Below the pieces are notes generated by a model, which made no database searches, was not told the DNA's origin, and saw only the letters and a program-made list of their open reading frames with translations. Shown one piece after another: positions 1 through 11,770 of a DNA stretch of 64,000 bases. Each line of letters opens with the position of its first letter. The stretch's first letter is position 1. Position numbers and translations under genes: made by a program. Source of the DNA: Phlebiopsis flavidoalba. Its lineage: Eukaryota > Basidiomycota > Agaricomycetes > Polyporales > Phanerochaetaceae. Location: contig JAOCPU010000006.1 of the NCBI GenBank assembly GCA_035772785.1, forward strand, positions 620,001 through 684,000, given 5' to 3'.

Positions 1-173
1 TCCCGAGAACCCCCTCGGCCGGAGGTCAGTGTCGTTCCCCGACGTCGTGCGGCTCGTTCTGGGTATGCTCATCGTCGGTGCTGGCAGTCGGCGTCACCGG
101 GAGTGGCAAGGGCATGACGGAGGTGAAGCTCATGGGCAAGCACAAGTTTGACCCGTCGGTCGACGAGGCGTAG
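1..173 (+). CDS. C-terminal end of an unrecognised protein (partial)
   Basis: An open frame runs into the window and stops at TAG 171-173, ending in GKHKFDPSVDEA. A second frame upstream reads RSVSFPDVVRLVLGMLIVGAG, so one frameshift near base 100 probably joins the two. The hydrophobic LVLGMLIVGAG stretch could be a core strand or part of a membrane segment. I do not recognise the family. The gene body lies outside the window. Confidence 0.3.
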   Translation, partial: PRTPSAGGQCRSPTSCGSFWVCSSSVLAVGVTGSGKGMTEVKLMGKHKFDPSVDEA

Positions 174-2802
174 AGCTGGGGCTAGGTGTGTCGTGCAACC
201 TCTCCAGGCTGACCGTACCGCTGACGAACTCTAGGCATCGAACCCTACGTTGTTTCATCACTTGTATTATTTTTATCACCGGATAATGACCCATGCTTGG
301 AAAGGCTGCAGGTCTCGGCTGCTCAAGATATCTGCTTTGCCTTTTCGATGGGGCTGTAAAATAATATACCTGAAGCTCTTCGCGAATTATTGCTTATTGG
401 CGCGTGGACCTCAAAGACCCTTCTGTTGGGGCGTATTCCTTAGAAACATCTGCAGGTGCACACGACACGGTGACGAGCGCGGCGCCGGCTGTTTCGTCCG
501 TGATTGCGTAGTAGTATGTTGTAAAGTGTATTCTACAAGGCTACTTCTTGACTGACTTGTTGAATACATCATATTGACTCTACGCCATGTCGTGGCGACG
601 ACGCGGTCAGGAAGGGGGCGACGTGCTGCGTGACAGCATTCCGTCAGTCGCGAGAGGCCGTGTCTGTGACGACCGCTGGCGAGCTAATAGGCCTTTTATT
701 GGCGACTACCGCTCTGCCGGGGCTCTCCCCGACAGCTCGGTGGGCACATTCAGGCACTTGTTTTTGACCCCTAGAAATTCAGTCACTGCGGTCCCCCGAG
801 GACGTCTGACGTGTCCCTCCGAATACACACTCGCGACCGGGTCGACGCGAAGTCGCCATTTGTCAGGCAGCGCCCCCGAAATGTGCGCCCGATTTCCGCA
901 CGCGGACGTCCGCCTCGCTCACCGTGGAGACTGCTCGCCACGCCAGCGATACTGACGGGTCGTCATTGGCCCGGACTGACCCAATCAGTCTCTATGCGGG
1001 CCGTTCGCGGGGAGGCGGGGCCCCCTGCGCTGACGAGGGGATTGTCATTTCGAGATTTGCCTCCCCCGCGCGGGGCCCAGAAGGCCGCGGACTGCGTCGG
1101 CCCAATCATCATCAGACATTCTGTTGTCGTCGTCAGCCCCCCTTACCCTGTAGCGCCCCTCCGCGGACGGCCCGCCCGGGTTCCCGCACGAGCTCAGCCT
1201 GCGCGCAACCGCGCAGGGGACCCCAGCCCAGCGCAGCCGTCGGCCGTGGCGGCGCGACGGGCCAAAGCGAACAGGGGATCCGCAAGAGCGAGGAACAAGG
1301 TTCGGTGCTACCCGCATTTGGGCGGTCTGCCCAAGGGCGTGCGCGAATTGATCATGCACGTCGCAGGGATCTGTGACTGTCAATGTCAGGAATCTGGGGG
1401 TAGGCATGTATCTGGGGAGGAGATCTCACTTTACTGGGGGCATGGCCTTCCTAGAACGGCGGGCAGCAATGATCACTGGCACGATCGGGAGCGTCGCCGG
1501 GAAGCCTCACATCATCCCCAATTGGTGGGCACACTCTGCGGGAGGGCTTTTGTCGTCTGTCTGGGGCGCCAACGCGACTGCCAGTCATGACAAGCATGCC
1601 GCAGGAACGTCTCCAGACAAGCTCGGGGGTGTTTGCCGGGTGCATACGGCCAGTGTTTTCCTCCTCCGGCGACATACCACGCCCTGGGGGTGTCGCACAC
1701 AGGTGGAGCCGTGGCCACGCCCGCGCTGGCCTGCAAAAGCCCGGGAGAGGCCCCGAAAGGGCAGTCGCGCCTTCCGAAGCTGGCTGTTTTTCGCTCTCTG
1801 GATAGGCAAGTCTGGCCCGCCCGTACGTAAAGCGAGCCCCAACTTCTCACCCCACCCCCGCCACACAGCCTCCGCGGCGTCGCAGCCTCCCCATTGGCAG
1901 CCCGTGAGAGGCCACGGTGCGGTGTGCGCTGCTAGCCCAAACCTTTTCTTCGCACTCGCAGGTAATCTATCGGTGCGCCCACGACACAGTGCTCCCGTCG
2001 CCGAACCTTGTGTGCCCCCCTGCAACGCTTCTTGTCCGCAATCTCGTCCAGATTCACCCAGATTGCGCTCTCATCTAGCGTGGGCCGTGGGTGTGCATCA
2101 CCGTGGCAAATTGTGTGGCGAGCCCCTCGGATCCGTGCCGCCCTGCGTCCTTGATTTTCTTGTATTCAAATCCTATACATGTTCCTGTGTTTCACAAACC
2201 TCGCGTATAATAATGATGGCACCCCCAACTGCTTGAAAAACTGACGCTTTAAAAAACGGGCGCCGTTGGTGCCTCTCTATTGCTGACTCAATGCCACCCG
2301 AAGGTGGTGTGCCTGTGTCGACTATAAACGGCACAATTGATGCGCTGTGCCGAGAGTGTGTGTGCATGCAGGCCTCTAGCGTGGCCCTAGCTCGCCTTGG
2401 TATGTAGTGGCGTTGACGACATGGAACTGTTCACATGGAACGTGTACAGAGCACTCGGGTCTCGGTCCTCGAAGCTGCCTGGACTCCGGGGGGGGGGGGG
2501 GCCGCGCCCGCGACAGCCCCCACCGTACGACGGGGCGCGGCGACGCGATGTGCGGATGCCGTCAGTCGTCCGTGGGCACACGCTCGTTTGACGTCAGGGC
2601 CGCTGGCTCGTTCTCGCCAGCAGGCCTCTGCGCATCTCTACGCTCAGATCCCCGCGCGTGCTGGGGACCTCGGCAACGCGCATCATCGCACACACGACCA
2701 TCGGACGAGGTTCACGAACCCAAAAGAAAAAAGGTATGTTGCATTCAGCCGAAGGAGAAAGCACGACGCGCATCACGCGCTGCTGCTACTCTAGTCCTAT
2801 CC
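174..2802. other. GC-rich region without a supported gene
   Basis: No frame on either strand gives a recognisable protein. The long open frames here overlap one another in several frames, are rich in Arg, Pro and Ala, and look like by-products of high GC. The stretch holds several CCAAT or ATTGG pentamers (965-969, 981-985, 1102-1106, 1518-1522, 1893-1897) and a G14 run at 2488-2501. It lies downstream of RIO2 on the minus strand. Confidence 0.5.
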
Positions 2803-4886
2803 CTAGTCCACATGCCGCCGCGGTCCGGCTTCACGCGCGTGTCCTGCTTCGCCTTGCTGCCCTTGTGCCGCCCGCCCACCTTTCTGCGCCCCCGCGCTTC
2901 GAGTGGTACTTGCGCTGCTGCCGCGCCCGCGTCCGCGCCCTCCTCCGCCGCCGCGCGGTCTCGCACGTCCTGCTCACGCCGCGACAGCGACAGCGCGGCC
3001 CGTGCGCCCGACAAGCGAGTCCGCCGAGTCCGCGTCCGTGTCCGAGTCTGAGCCTGAGCGGGCGGGCGACGGGCGAGCCGCGCCCGCGAGAGGCGGGCGG
3101 GGAGCGCGAGAGCGGCGAGCGGCTGATTGGGGACATCGCTGGCCCGTCGTCTGCGCCTGTCGGCGCAGCGACGGCGAGGAGATGGGCCGGCGGGGCGAGC
3201 CGCGGGGCGACGGGGCGCGGGCGGACGAGGGGCCTGGCGACGCACCGCGAGCCTGCGCGGGCCATCGCGCGTGTGCGTCTTCGCCCGCTTCGTCTTCGCC
3301 CGCTTCGTCTTCCGCTGCCTCGCTGTGCTCGTCGCCCTCTTCGGACTCTTCCTCGCTCTCCTCGTCCTCCGATTCGGAATCGGAGGCGTCCGAGTGTTCT
3401 TCTGACTCTCTCAGGGAGTCCATGTACTGCAGCATGCGTATGTCAGCGCTCTATCACTCGGCGGACGCCTTCGCGACGCTCCCCACCTCTTCGAGAGTTT
3501 TTTTGATCGGCTTTCTTGAACCCGCTTGCTGCCACCACGACGTCCAGACGGAAGCCCTCGCCTTCCTGCTCGCCGCCCTCCCTCAGAGTGCTCTTGAAGC
3601 GAGGGTAACAACTTGCTTTCGTAAATTAAATCGCCGCCGGAAGAAGGTTCGTATACACTCTACATCACGATTGAAGTAGCTAAGGACGAATTTCCAAAGT
3701 CAGTTCTCAGTATCCATATCCGGGCGAGTAAAGTCTATAAAGATGCTCACTACTCGGCGTTGACGTGCGATGTGCTGACCATCTGTGGAAAGTCGATGAA
3801 CGACGGCTTCGCCCGACTCCCCGCCGGATAAGGATGTTAAATTCGTTGAAATCACACCATGAATCAGCCCTGCATGTGCAAAGCGCACAATCAGGTCCTG
3901 AGATTCGAGTAGAGAGCGCCAGGCGAGGCGACGTCAGATCATACTTGTCGCCTGCGACTGTGTTTAGGCACTATCATCCACGGCTCTTTAGGGACTTACA
4001 ACGGGTAGGCATCAATAAACTCCATGAGGATGGTATGCCGCGCTTGGGTCTATCGGTCGGGGAAACTGGGAACCCATGTTCGTGTAGAACCTAACCACAG
4101 GAGTCAGCCGGCGCTCGGCGGTGGGTGGTTGTCGACTACCTTCATGAACGCCCACTCCTTTTGTGCCGCCAACCGCGACATGTACATCCACGACGCCGAT
4201 TTGCGCTTACCCATGTAGTCTCGCTTTTCCTTAATCGCGCGGAAGGATACTCGACCTAGACTGAGCCACAGACTCTTTGTTAGCGACAGCAGAATCTGCT
4301 AACGGCCTTTGTTAGCTCACCGATGGAGTGTTTCAAGACCATCTCTCTTCCTTCATATCATCAGCGACAATATAAATGTCTGTGTACAGGCATGAGGAGG
4401 CGTAGAGCAGGTCCATAAAGTCGGCAGCGCACCAGACTCTTTTCCGACACCTATTTGGTTCCCGACCGAGTACATAGAGTCCCCCTCTTCGACAACGCGC
4501 GCATGGCGAGGTTAGTCATAGCCGCCGTACGTGAGTCTGTAGCCGTCGTCTAATGGACAGTGAGCGGCAGCGACAATTGGACACAGGTCGGTACACACAC
4601 ATCTCGAGTTCTGACTTATTGGCGACAAGTGTTCCGCTTCGCTGGGGGGGGGGGGGGCGATCCTTGGATTTTTGTTCACCAGCGCCTGCCATTGCGGAGA
4701 GCCCGATATCTGCACGAGCGAGAGGGGTAGGGAGACCACTCGTCGGTTCTTGGAGCCATCTCTACACTAGTTAAAGTGGAGTTGTTAATGCGCATGGGAA
4801 AGCTGGGAAGCGTGCCCTCACAGCGGTAAGGAACGCGGAACTCCTCAGAGGTAACATACCGGAGGTCGGTGGCATCAAGACTTCAT
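2803..4886 (-). CDS. RIO2: RIO2 atypical protein kinase, 40S ribosome maturation
   Basis: Rio2 is an atypical kinase/ATPase that binds pre-40S particles and drives late cytoplasmic maturation of the small subunit. Read on the minus strand across frames, the start is ATG at 4886 (MK-DATDLRYVTSEEFRVL after one indel). Next come the N-terminal winged-helix end DGYRLTYGGYD near 4515-4547 and the nucleotide loop GNQIGVGKES near 4433-4465. YMGKRKSASWMYMSRLAA follows near 4160-4220, the catalytic LIHGDFNEFN near 3840-3868 and the IDFPQMVSTSH metal/Asp motif near 3765-3797. The tail is Ser/Glu/Asp-rich (3260-3435) and ends in GSKAKQDTRVKPDRGG near 2812-2860, a typical Rio2 C terminus. At least two introns interrupt the N-terminal half (for example between GVGKES and DIYIVADD). 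Several one-base insertions break the frame, including inside the catalytic loop. It diverges from the eIF4E-family gene. Confidence 0.88.
3282..3311. repeat. Two tandem copies of a 15-base unit in the RIO2 acidic tail
   Basis: The unit CGCCCGCTTCGTCTT occurs exactly twice back to back. On the minus strand it encodes the repeated acidic peptide AGEDE within the Rio2 tail. It is in frame (15 bases), so copy-number change would be tolerated. Confidence 0.85.
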
Positions 4887-6035
4887 GGTGCTTTAAGGTG
4901 CCGTCTGCACGGCAAGGCGATACGTCCCGGAGGAGTGTATCGGGGTGAAAGTAGAGATTTGGTGCTTTCTTGTTTGTATTAAAACCCAAGAACGTCCTGA
5001 AATTTGAGGTATTAGTCCTGAGGCTGCTGCAGACTGCAATGAGGTGCTGAGGAAAATGGGCGCTCAACGAAATGGGACGGAGTGCAGATCACAAGCAACG
5101 TGATCGATCACTTCCGCCCTCTGCGTCTCGAAATGGGGAAACTGTACGACAAGAACAAGGCTGAGCACCGCCCCTGCGTCGGGATGGCAAAATAACATCC
5201 TTCTTCAAAAAAATATTTCACATTTCTGGAGAGTGCTTAAGAGTGGGCAATGATGAGTTAGATGGTGAACCAAAGTATGAAAACGGTCATGAGCAGAACG
5301 ATTGTTTGGTATCAACAAAGATCTCACAGGTATGATGTTGACCATGGCACTGGGCCGCTTTCACTACCTGCGGTAGGAACTACCGTTTAGAGCAGAGCGT
5401 GAGTCCAAAGTTAATCATGAAATAACATAGTCACAACCGTATTAAAAAAACAAACAGTGAGACTCCTTCGAGCCCATGGCTAATTACACTGGCTCGTTGA
5501 GGGTGACTGTCACGATAACAGCAAACGTGTGGCGAAACTGGCGACACTAACGGGAATCTCCAACGTCATCTGCTGCACGTGGTTTTTGATTGTGCCGCCT
5601 CGGCGCGCCCACTCCTCTTCGCCTTCTAGGTCCGTTGAGAAAATTCCAAAACGCGACTATAATTTCAGCACTCGACGGACATCCGCCAAAGACATTAACT
5701 TTAATTCATACCCTACATCTCTCATTTTCCTCCTGCAGACGCGCACAAATACGATAATTTATACCAACGCAGCAGCCGTTTCATATCTATACTGGTACCG
5801 GTTCCCGCCCTGTAAATAGCAATTTCTGCATACTCTCCCTTGAACATCCCCCCTCGCGACTGTTTCCGTGCCTCCCTGTATCGATAGCACTAAACAGACG
5901 GCAACAACCAGTTTCCTGCTGAAACTGGCTCTCATCGACCACTTAATTTCTGCTTTTCAATCGTCATTGACAAAACATGGGCTTCCGCGGCGACTCTTCC
6001 CGCACACCTGCTCTTCAAAGATTCCAAGGCACGCC
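4887..6035. other. Divergent intergenic region between RIO2 and the eIF4E-family gene
   Basis: About 1.1 kb of lower-GC sequence separates two genes read away from each other, so it presumably holds both promoters. A 96-codon open frame at 5529-5819 has no resemblance to any family I know and is probably chance. No TATA box with convincing spacing was seen on either side. Confidence 0.5.
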
Positions 6036-7265
6036 ATGAGCGCAGCTCTGGCCACAGAGAACGAGGTCAAAGCCTCTGCGAAACGGGCGCCATTGCCGGC
6101 CGCTCGAGGACCGGCCGAAGATCCAAGAGCGTGGACATGAAGGCGCACGGGGAGCCGCAAAACATTTTCCGAACCGTTCTTCATATGATTGAAAACCAAT
6201 ACTTCACACAGTGAGAAGGTCCGTTTCTCCGCACATTACATTCATATGTCTGGTTCTCATCTCACGACACTTTGTTGTCTGACCCGAACATAACACCCTC
6301 GCCAGCCATCCCACTATAACTTCGCCACAGCGCGGACCCTCTGGTTCGAGCCTCAGCCGTGCAAACCCAGGGCCGTAAACCTCCCTCAGACCCCCCATGA
6401 TCACCTTACCTGTCCCCCAAACGCCGTTGGCCGGGCCAGACCCTCTTGGTGGGCTCCGCCATCGCCAGGCTATCGGATGGAAGAGTATCAAAAGGAGGGT
6501 TATAAGTTTTTTAGACAGCGTGGAACAGAATTCTGGGGGATGGAGTTCGCATGCAAATATCTGTGGCAAACAAATCCTGAAGCCTGTGAATCCTCATGGG
6601 TCATCAGGCTCTACTAACAACTCGTGCCCCCTTCGCAACTGCCGCATCAAAAGGCAAACTACTATTTATTCAAGGTAAGCAGCACGTGCCGTTCGTGTGC
6701 TGGTGTTCCTGATGTCCTTGTGCGTATGTAGGAGGTATCATTCCCGCATGGGAGGACGAGGCGAATTTAAAAACGGTGGAAAGTGGAGTATTTCAGCTGC
6801 CAAGGACAAGAACCGGGTCGATGACTCTCGATAAGATGTGGCTCTACACTGTGAGTATAAAAAAAACCATACGGGTGACGCATGTATGCGCTTATAAGTG
6901 TACGTAGATGCTCCGCAGCGCGATCGGCGAGACCTGTGACCCCTCTTCTTGCGGAGGCGGACTCAGATCAGCCCCAGTCGCTCATCACTGGTGTCATCGT
7001 CTCGACGCGTCCCCAGTTCTAGCCAGCTTGTCGATTTGGACACGCACCACGCTCCTTCGGGTACTGGCCAAGGCCGTATGACGAGAAGCTGCGCGAGCGC
7101 ATTGAGGTCCATTGGCCGACACTTCAAGATGAGCGTGTTGGTGCTACAGCGAGGGACAGAAGCTCGCCTGGGCCCTCTTGCGACCGAGGGTCGAGCTTTC
7201 ATGTCGCACAAGTGGGACTCGGAGAGAAGAACAAGGGCAAGTCGGCCAAGAAGATTGTGGTGTGA
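6036..7265 (+). CDS. eIF4E-family mRNA cap-binding protein (4EHP-like)
   Basis: The eIF4E family binds the 7-methylguanosine cap with stacked tryptophans. The conserved order is visible across frames: a Pro-rich linker PVPQTPLAGPDP (about 6405-6445), then GWKSIKRRVISFLDSVEQ (6475-6530; family form GWMEDIKRVISFDSVEEFW). PSQLPHQKANYYLF follows (about 6630-6675). IIPAWEDEANLK (6737-6770) carries the cap-contacting Trp-Glu, then the GGKWS strand (about 6774-6790), DKMWLYT (6830-6850) and ITGVIVSTRPQF (6983-7020). The C terminus is KNKGKSAKKIVV, stopping at 7263-7265. The start at 6036 (MSAALATENEVKASAK) is a guess from a low-complexity leader typical of the family. At least one intron lies between YLF and GGIIPAW. 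Whether it is the main eIF4E or a second class member cannot be decided, but the AWEDEAN and SVEQ forms favour the 4EHP-like class. Confidence 0.75.
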
Positions 7266-7490
7266 AAGGAGTTTGGGTGTTGGTGCTTTTGCGATGTGAC
7301 ATGCTTGTATTCTGCGGTTTTCTCTTGTCTTGCGTCGAAATGCGGTGGGGGCGATCGTCTATGTATGGATCACTGGATAGTAGCCCTATTTTTATGCAGC
7401 TGTACTTACAGTAAGTACTTCGCTTCTAATGACCCATTGTTGATCAGGATGACGTAGTGCTCAACTTTGAGCCACCGCAGCGCTAACGCG

Positions 7491-7498
7491 TATATAAG
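7491..7498 (+). promoter_or_regulatory. TATA box of PIL1
   Basis: TATATAAG lies 51 bases upstream of the PIL1 ATG at 7549, a normal spacing for a strongly expressed fungal gene with a short leader. Confidence 0.55.
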
Positions 7499-7548
7499 CC
7501 CTCGTCGCGACACAGCAGTTTCCGCAGTTCACGTTCCTCCTTCCCCTC

Positions 7549-9406
7549 ATGTCTTCTTCTTTTCGTCTCTCAAAGACAAAGCACAATCTGCGGTCAGCTC
7601 GAGCCCCCTCGCTGCGCCTACATCCCCGGCGTCGGTCGGTACAGATGACCCCGAGTCGCCTCAGCCTGAGGTCAATCGGGCTCAGGAGGTGGCCTTGGTG
7701 GGTTCATGAAGTCGCATGGACTCGAGGGCATCCACCACCAGCTGCGCCACGCTGCAGCGCAGCAGTACTCGTACGTCGCACCGCCTCTCGCACAGGTGTT
7801 CTTGGCTCACTGCTGCGGTTACCAGGAGCTCCACCACCCCCGTCCAGAAGATCATCACCACAGGCAAGGGGTGTGGCGATTGACTATGATAACGTATCGA
7901 GGGACGCGCAAGGCTTCAGCAAGGAGCTGTACCTCTGGGGTCAGACAGAAGATGATGATGTCAAGGATGGTGCGTCTCTTTCATTACCGTGCCTTTGGAA
8001 GCCGCGTTCCAATCTAACACGCGATTGCACTAGTCTCCGACAGGCTAGCTTGGCTCAGCTACGTGCACGGCTCGCTTTCCGGCACGCTGGCCAGCAAACT
8101 AGATTCATCTCGTACGTCATTCAAGCATCTTCGCGATGCTGAGAAACGCGTTGGCCCCGCGCCGGAATATCCGCATTGGCCTCCAGAATCAGATTTCCCG
8201 GATTGAGCATGATCAGCGCAAGGACCAGCAGCAGCGGCTTGCAGAGCTGAAGGTTCAGCTGCAGAAGAACGAGGAGGAGGATTCAACTGCAGAGAAGGAT
8301 ATTCTGATCCTGAATGAGAAAGGCGATTCGTGAAAGCGAGAAGGAGAAATGGGAAGCAATCCGCGAGGTAAGTCTAGACAAAGTCAATCCTGCGATTGAA
8401 CTGACTGATACACCCTTCTTCAGTATGCGGAGAAGCTCTCCATGGTCTCCCAGGCTGCTTTTGTCTGTGGTCCCTTCGTTGTTGCCGATCCCACCCACTC
8501 CATCCCAGCCGTACACAGGCGAGCAATCCACTGCATCCGTTCGCGCCTCCGCCCTCCAGAAGGCCTTGGACGGTTATACCCCGGCAACATCAGCCTGATT
8601 GTGGCGAACCCAGGTCCTTCAACCTCAAGCACACCAAGTCGTTCGGTGTGACCCATGCCCAGGAGCTGTCGCACATTGGCACTGGAGATCCGACGCCCGT
8701 AAACAAATATTCCAATTACCCCGTGCCTGCAACCTCCGCAGCTCCAGCACCATACAACAGTGCCGCTGTTGCACCGTCACCTGTGGTTCCCCACCCATCC
8801 TCTTCGCCCCTCAGTAAGCCTGTCCCGATGCCTGCACTGGCTCAAGACCCGCCTCGCCCAAGTCCCCCCCGGTACTTGCCTCAGCACCCTCCCCAGCGGC
8901 TGCATCTCCACCTCTGAACCCAGCCAACCTCAACCAAGCACCCGCTCCTATCCCGATCCCCTCAGCCGTGACCTCACCGGTCGTTGCGCCTGACCCCTCA
9001 GATTCCACGACAAAGGTGCCCTCTGTTACGCCTACAGTTGCTGAAACTGGTGTACCGAAGGTCGCCGGACCCGATGGTCCAGGCCCGTCTAGTGGTTCTC
9101 TGTTGGACAACAAGCGATCCTCTTTGCCTCCCTCTTCTGCGATCCCTCCTGCTTCTCTTCCTCCACCTCAATTTTGAGTCCGCAGAGGACGAGAAGAAGC
9201 GCCTGGAACGCGAAGAGCGGGAGAAACTGCTGCATGGTGATACCCCGGGGCAGGCGCTCCTGCTCCCTACGAGAGTGCCGAGGAAGAGAAGAAGCGGCTG
9301 GAACGCGAAGAGCGCGAGAGGGTCTTACGCGCGGGTGGCAGTGGTTGCTGGTGAGAAGCCACCAACCGAGGAGGATGGAGACTTGCCCCCTTACCAGGAA
9401 TTCTAA
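7549..9406 (+). CDS. PIL1: Eisosome core component Pil1/Lsp1 (BAR domain)
   Basis: Pil1 polymerises under the plasma membrane to shape eisosomes and responds to sphingoid bases. The N terminus reads FFSSLKDKAQSAVSSSPLA once a one-base shift just after ATG 7549 is allowed. Then come KSHGLEGIHHQLR (7710-7750), GVAIDYDNVSRDAQGFSKEL (7872-7930) and YLWGQTEDDDVKD (7930-7968). After an intron, DRLAWLSYVHGSLSGTLASK is followed by PRRNIRIGLQNQISRIEHDQ (about 8157-8217) and KESEKEKWEAIRE-type sequence to 8370. These are the BAR-domain helices. The tail is Pro/Ser/Thr-rich and carries two copies of an ESAE-x-EKKRLEREERE coiled motif. It ends PPTEEDGDLPPYQEF at TAA 9404-9406. Introns fall near 7970-8035 and 8368-8424. 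Multiple frameshifts are present. Confidence 0.9.
9173..9330 (+). repeat. Duplicated charged motif in the PIL1 tail
   Basis: Two copies of a (F/Y)ESAE-(D/E)-EKKRLEREERE motif start at 9173 and 9268. They are 95 bases apart and so fall in different frames as written. The two DNA copies differ at several third positions, which suggests an old in-frame duplication with a later one-base loss or a sequencing error. Confidence 0.75.
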
Positions 9407-9741
9407 GCATCGAGATGTGTGAATGGACTTCTATGACTGACAACCAAAACAATGTAACTTGCATATATCCATAACGATACCACTGTGTTTTAGTTGCACT
9501 CAATTATATACGTATATGCCACCATGCATTTTCACGCTGTGCTTTGCAAGTGCCTCACGCCGCTTCTCGGTATGTCCCGAGATCGAGATCGACGATCGAG
9601 GAGGAATACTTCGATCAATTGTGTCCTCTTCGTTACTGGAAACACGTCCTCCACTCACTCGATTTCTAGGAATCATTCTTCTCGAGTATGATTTCTGATA
9701 TAGTTCTCCCCTAAAACGATGTTCACTAAAATGCTACTAGG
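9407..9741 (+). other. Short PIL1-TRM44 intergenic region
   Basis: AT-richer 3' flank of PIL1 and 5' flank of TRM44, which are read in the same direction. No gene or convincing regulatory site was seen. Confidence 0.5.
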
Positions 9742-11509
9742 ATGCAAAACAACAGGCCTTCCTTCCGTCCCGCGCCTTTGTACGACGCGGAGAGTGAAAG
9801 TCAACCATTGTTGAGCATCCCTTCAAATGAGAATGATGAAAAGTGGCTTCCAGTCATCGGCTCTGAGGCACACTTTCCAAATGATATCGTATGCTTGTCA
9901 GTTTGTATTTCAGTGGTGCAATTACTAAATAAACAGCCGTAGTTTGAAACTGCAATCTCACAGTTGTTATATCACACCCGAGTACAACTCTACTCTTATA
10001 CTCCGGGCGGAGGTGATCTCCGAGTTGGAAACAGTCTTCTCGAAAGACATACCACTGCTGGATGGCTACACACCTCTCCGCTGCGTTCACCGAAGATTAC
10101 TGCCTCGTCGACCAGGGCGGGATGAAGGCTTGGAGCAGTACTGTACGCTTTACCGCCAGTCGCTCGACGACAACGCGGACGCAGGCCCCACTCTACTTGT
10201 TCTAACGCCAATAGTCGGTCCTGACGGGAGCCTCCCGTACTACCATCCGCGGGTGCGGCACCTCGCTTTCCGGTATGTGCCTTCGGACGCTCCAACGATC
10301 CGGATAGAGGTTGTGCCGCTGCCAGATACCCCAGTAGATCTCAACTCGCGGCTATATCGCACATGTTTGGCTCTATTGGACACTCTCGACCGGTATGGGT
10401 GGGGAACCATGGACTCAGTACAAGAAACGCGTTGTCCACGATCGAATCGTCCCGAGAGAAGAGTATCAAGATCTGTATCTGGTTCTGCGAGAACGTCACA
10501 AGCATCTGGTGAACGACTGGCATGAGGTCACGGACCCGCTAAAGCATGTATTCGAGGTCCGTAGTGGTTGCAGGGGTTGAGTGATATCTGACGAGTGACA
10601 AGGATATAGGCATCGCGACGTTTCTGATACTGCTTTGGAAGCAAAATGTATCAAGGCGATCACAGCAGCACACCGACTGACGATTCACTACAAGAAGAAC
10701 CTTGGAAATCGTGGCCACGATCTCCGAGTGGTTTCCTTGACCTTGGGTGAGTACAAATAAATAACAAACCGGTGTATGCCACAATCTGACCTGCTCGATA
10801 AAGCTGTAGGGAATGGACTCTTGACCCATATTCTGACAGTAGAAGGGTACCAAGGCCATGGAATTGACGTGCGGGCTCGGACCTCTTGGTCACATTATCC
10901 AGCAAGTACACAAGAGCAACTCCATGTCGAAAGCCCTGAACCCTACAAGTCTCGCGCAACCCAATTACGAACATCCGTTACATTAAGCCCGGCGTATTCC
11001 TAATTGGCATCATGCAGACGAGCTTACCCATGGGTACCTGTCGTCGGGATGCTTTGCTCCGCGTCTGGGTATCTCTCCATCCCATGCTGCGTCGCGTGGA
11101 CATTCGACTCAAAGTTCGAGAGGTCAAAAAATCTGCCGTACGCGACGGGTATGGAAACGAGAGAATTTGCCGAGACCCTGTATCTCGGCGGCGACGGTAG
11201 CCATTCAAGCTCCTATTCCCAGTACAGGATCTGGCTGGCCTCGTTGAGCCTACATTGCGGCTGGGAGGTAGAGTGCGAGACCTTGCGAATACCCAGCACA
11301 CGTAATTGGGCTTTAATCGGTGAGCACATTCGATTCAACTGCCGATAAACGCTGACGCGATTGGTCATAGGGAGGAACCGCTCGTCGAAAACATCCGAGG
11401 ACGTGGCAGAGAGGAGACACGTCAACGCGTGATGGAGATTGTCAGCGACGTGGAGCTACGAGGTGTATTCCAGACGAGACGGCCTGAGGGGAAAGCCGGT
11501 GATCACTAG
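9742..11509 (+). CDS. TRM44: tRNA (uracil-2'-O)-methyltransferase TRM44
   Basis: Trm44 uses S-adenosylmethionine to make Um44 in tRNA-Ser. Start ATG 9742 (MQNNRPSFRPAPLY). Family blocks in order: LTPIVGPDGSLPYYHPRVRH (about 10203-10260) and LAFRYVPSD; then YKKRVVHDRIVPREEYQDLY (about 10417-10475) and LRERHKHLVNDWHEVTDP to 10542. GIATFL follows after a short intron near 10560-10608. The SAM-binding region FLDLG/NGLLTHILTVEGYQGHGIDV (10735, then 10812-10870) is split by an intron. C-terminal SQYRIWLASLSLHCGW and LRIPSTRNWALIG (11217-11320) are followed by an intron ending near 11370. The end FQTRRPEGKAGDH stops at 11507-11509. That tail needs a frame change, and in the directly spliced frame the protein would stop at 11430-11432. 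One extra A disrupts the Cys-Gly-Asn-Gly of the SAM motif. Confidence 0.85.
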
Positions 11510-11770
11510 ACAGTTGTGAATACATTTGCCACAGATTTGTGTTTGTAGCAATCTGTTTTCCAGATGCTGCGGTAGATTGAGTGCCTTGGGGCGATTTAAT
11601 TTGAGTTCGGGAGGGAGTTGACGCCGCTGGTCGCTGTTCCGTTTGCGCGCTTCGGATGACATCAAGTTGGGTTCATGCATGACCGACGACCACCACAGGC
11701 ATTGTCTCGGCCGCCTCAGCTCATGCATACAAGCCCCCTACTCTTCTCTCCTCGCCCACTCTGTACTAAC

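Noticed and set aside
2745..3265. Overlapping Arg/Ala/Pro-rich open frames on both strands as separate genes
   Set aside because: They are shadows of the GC-rich, low-complexity RIO2 tail on the minus strand.
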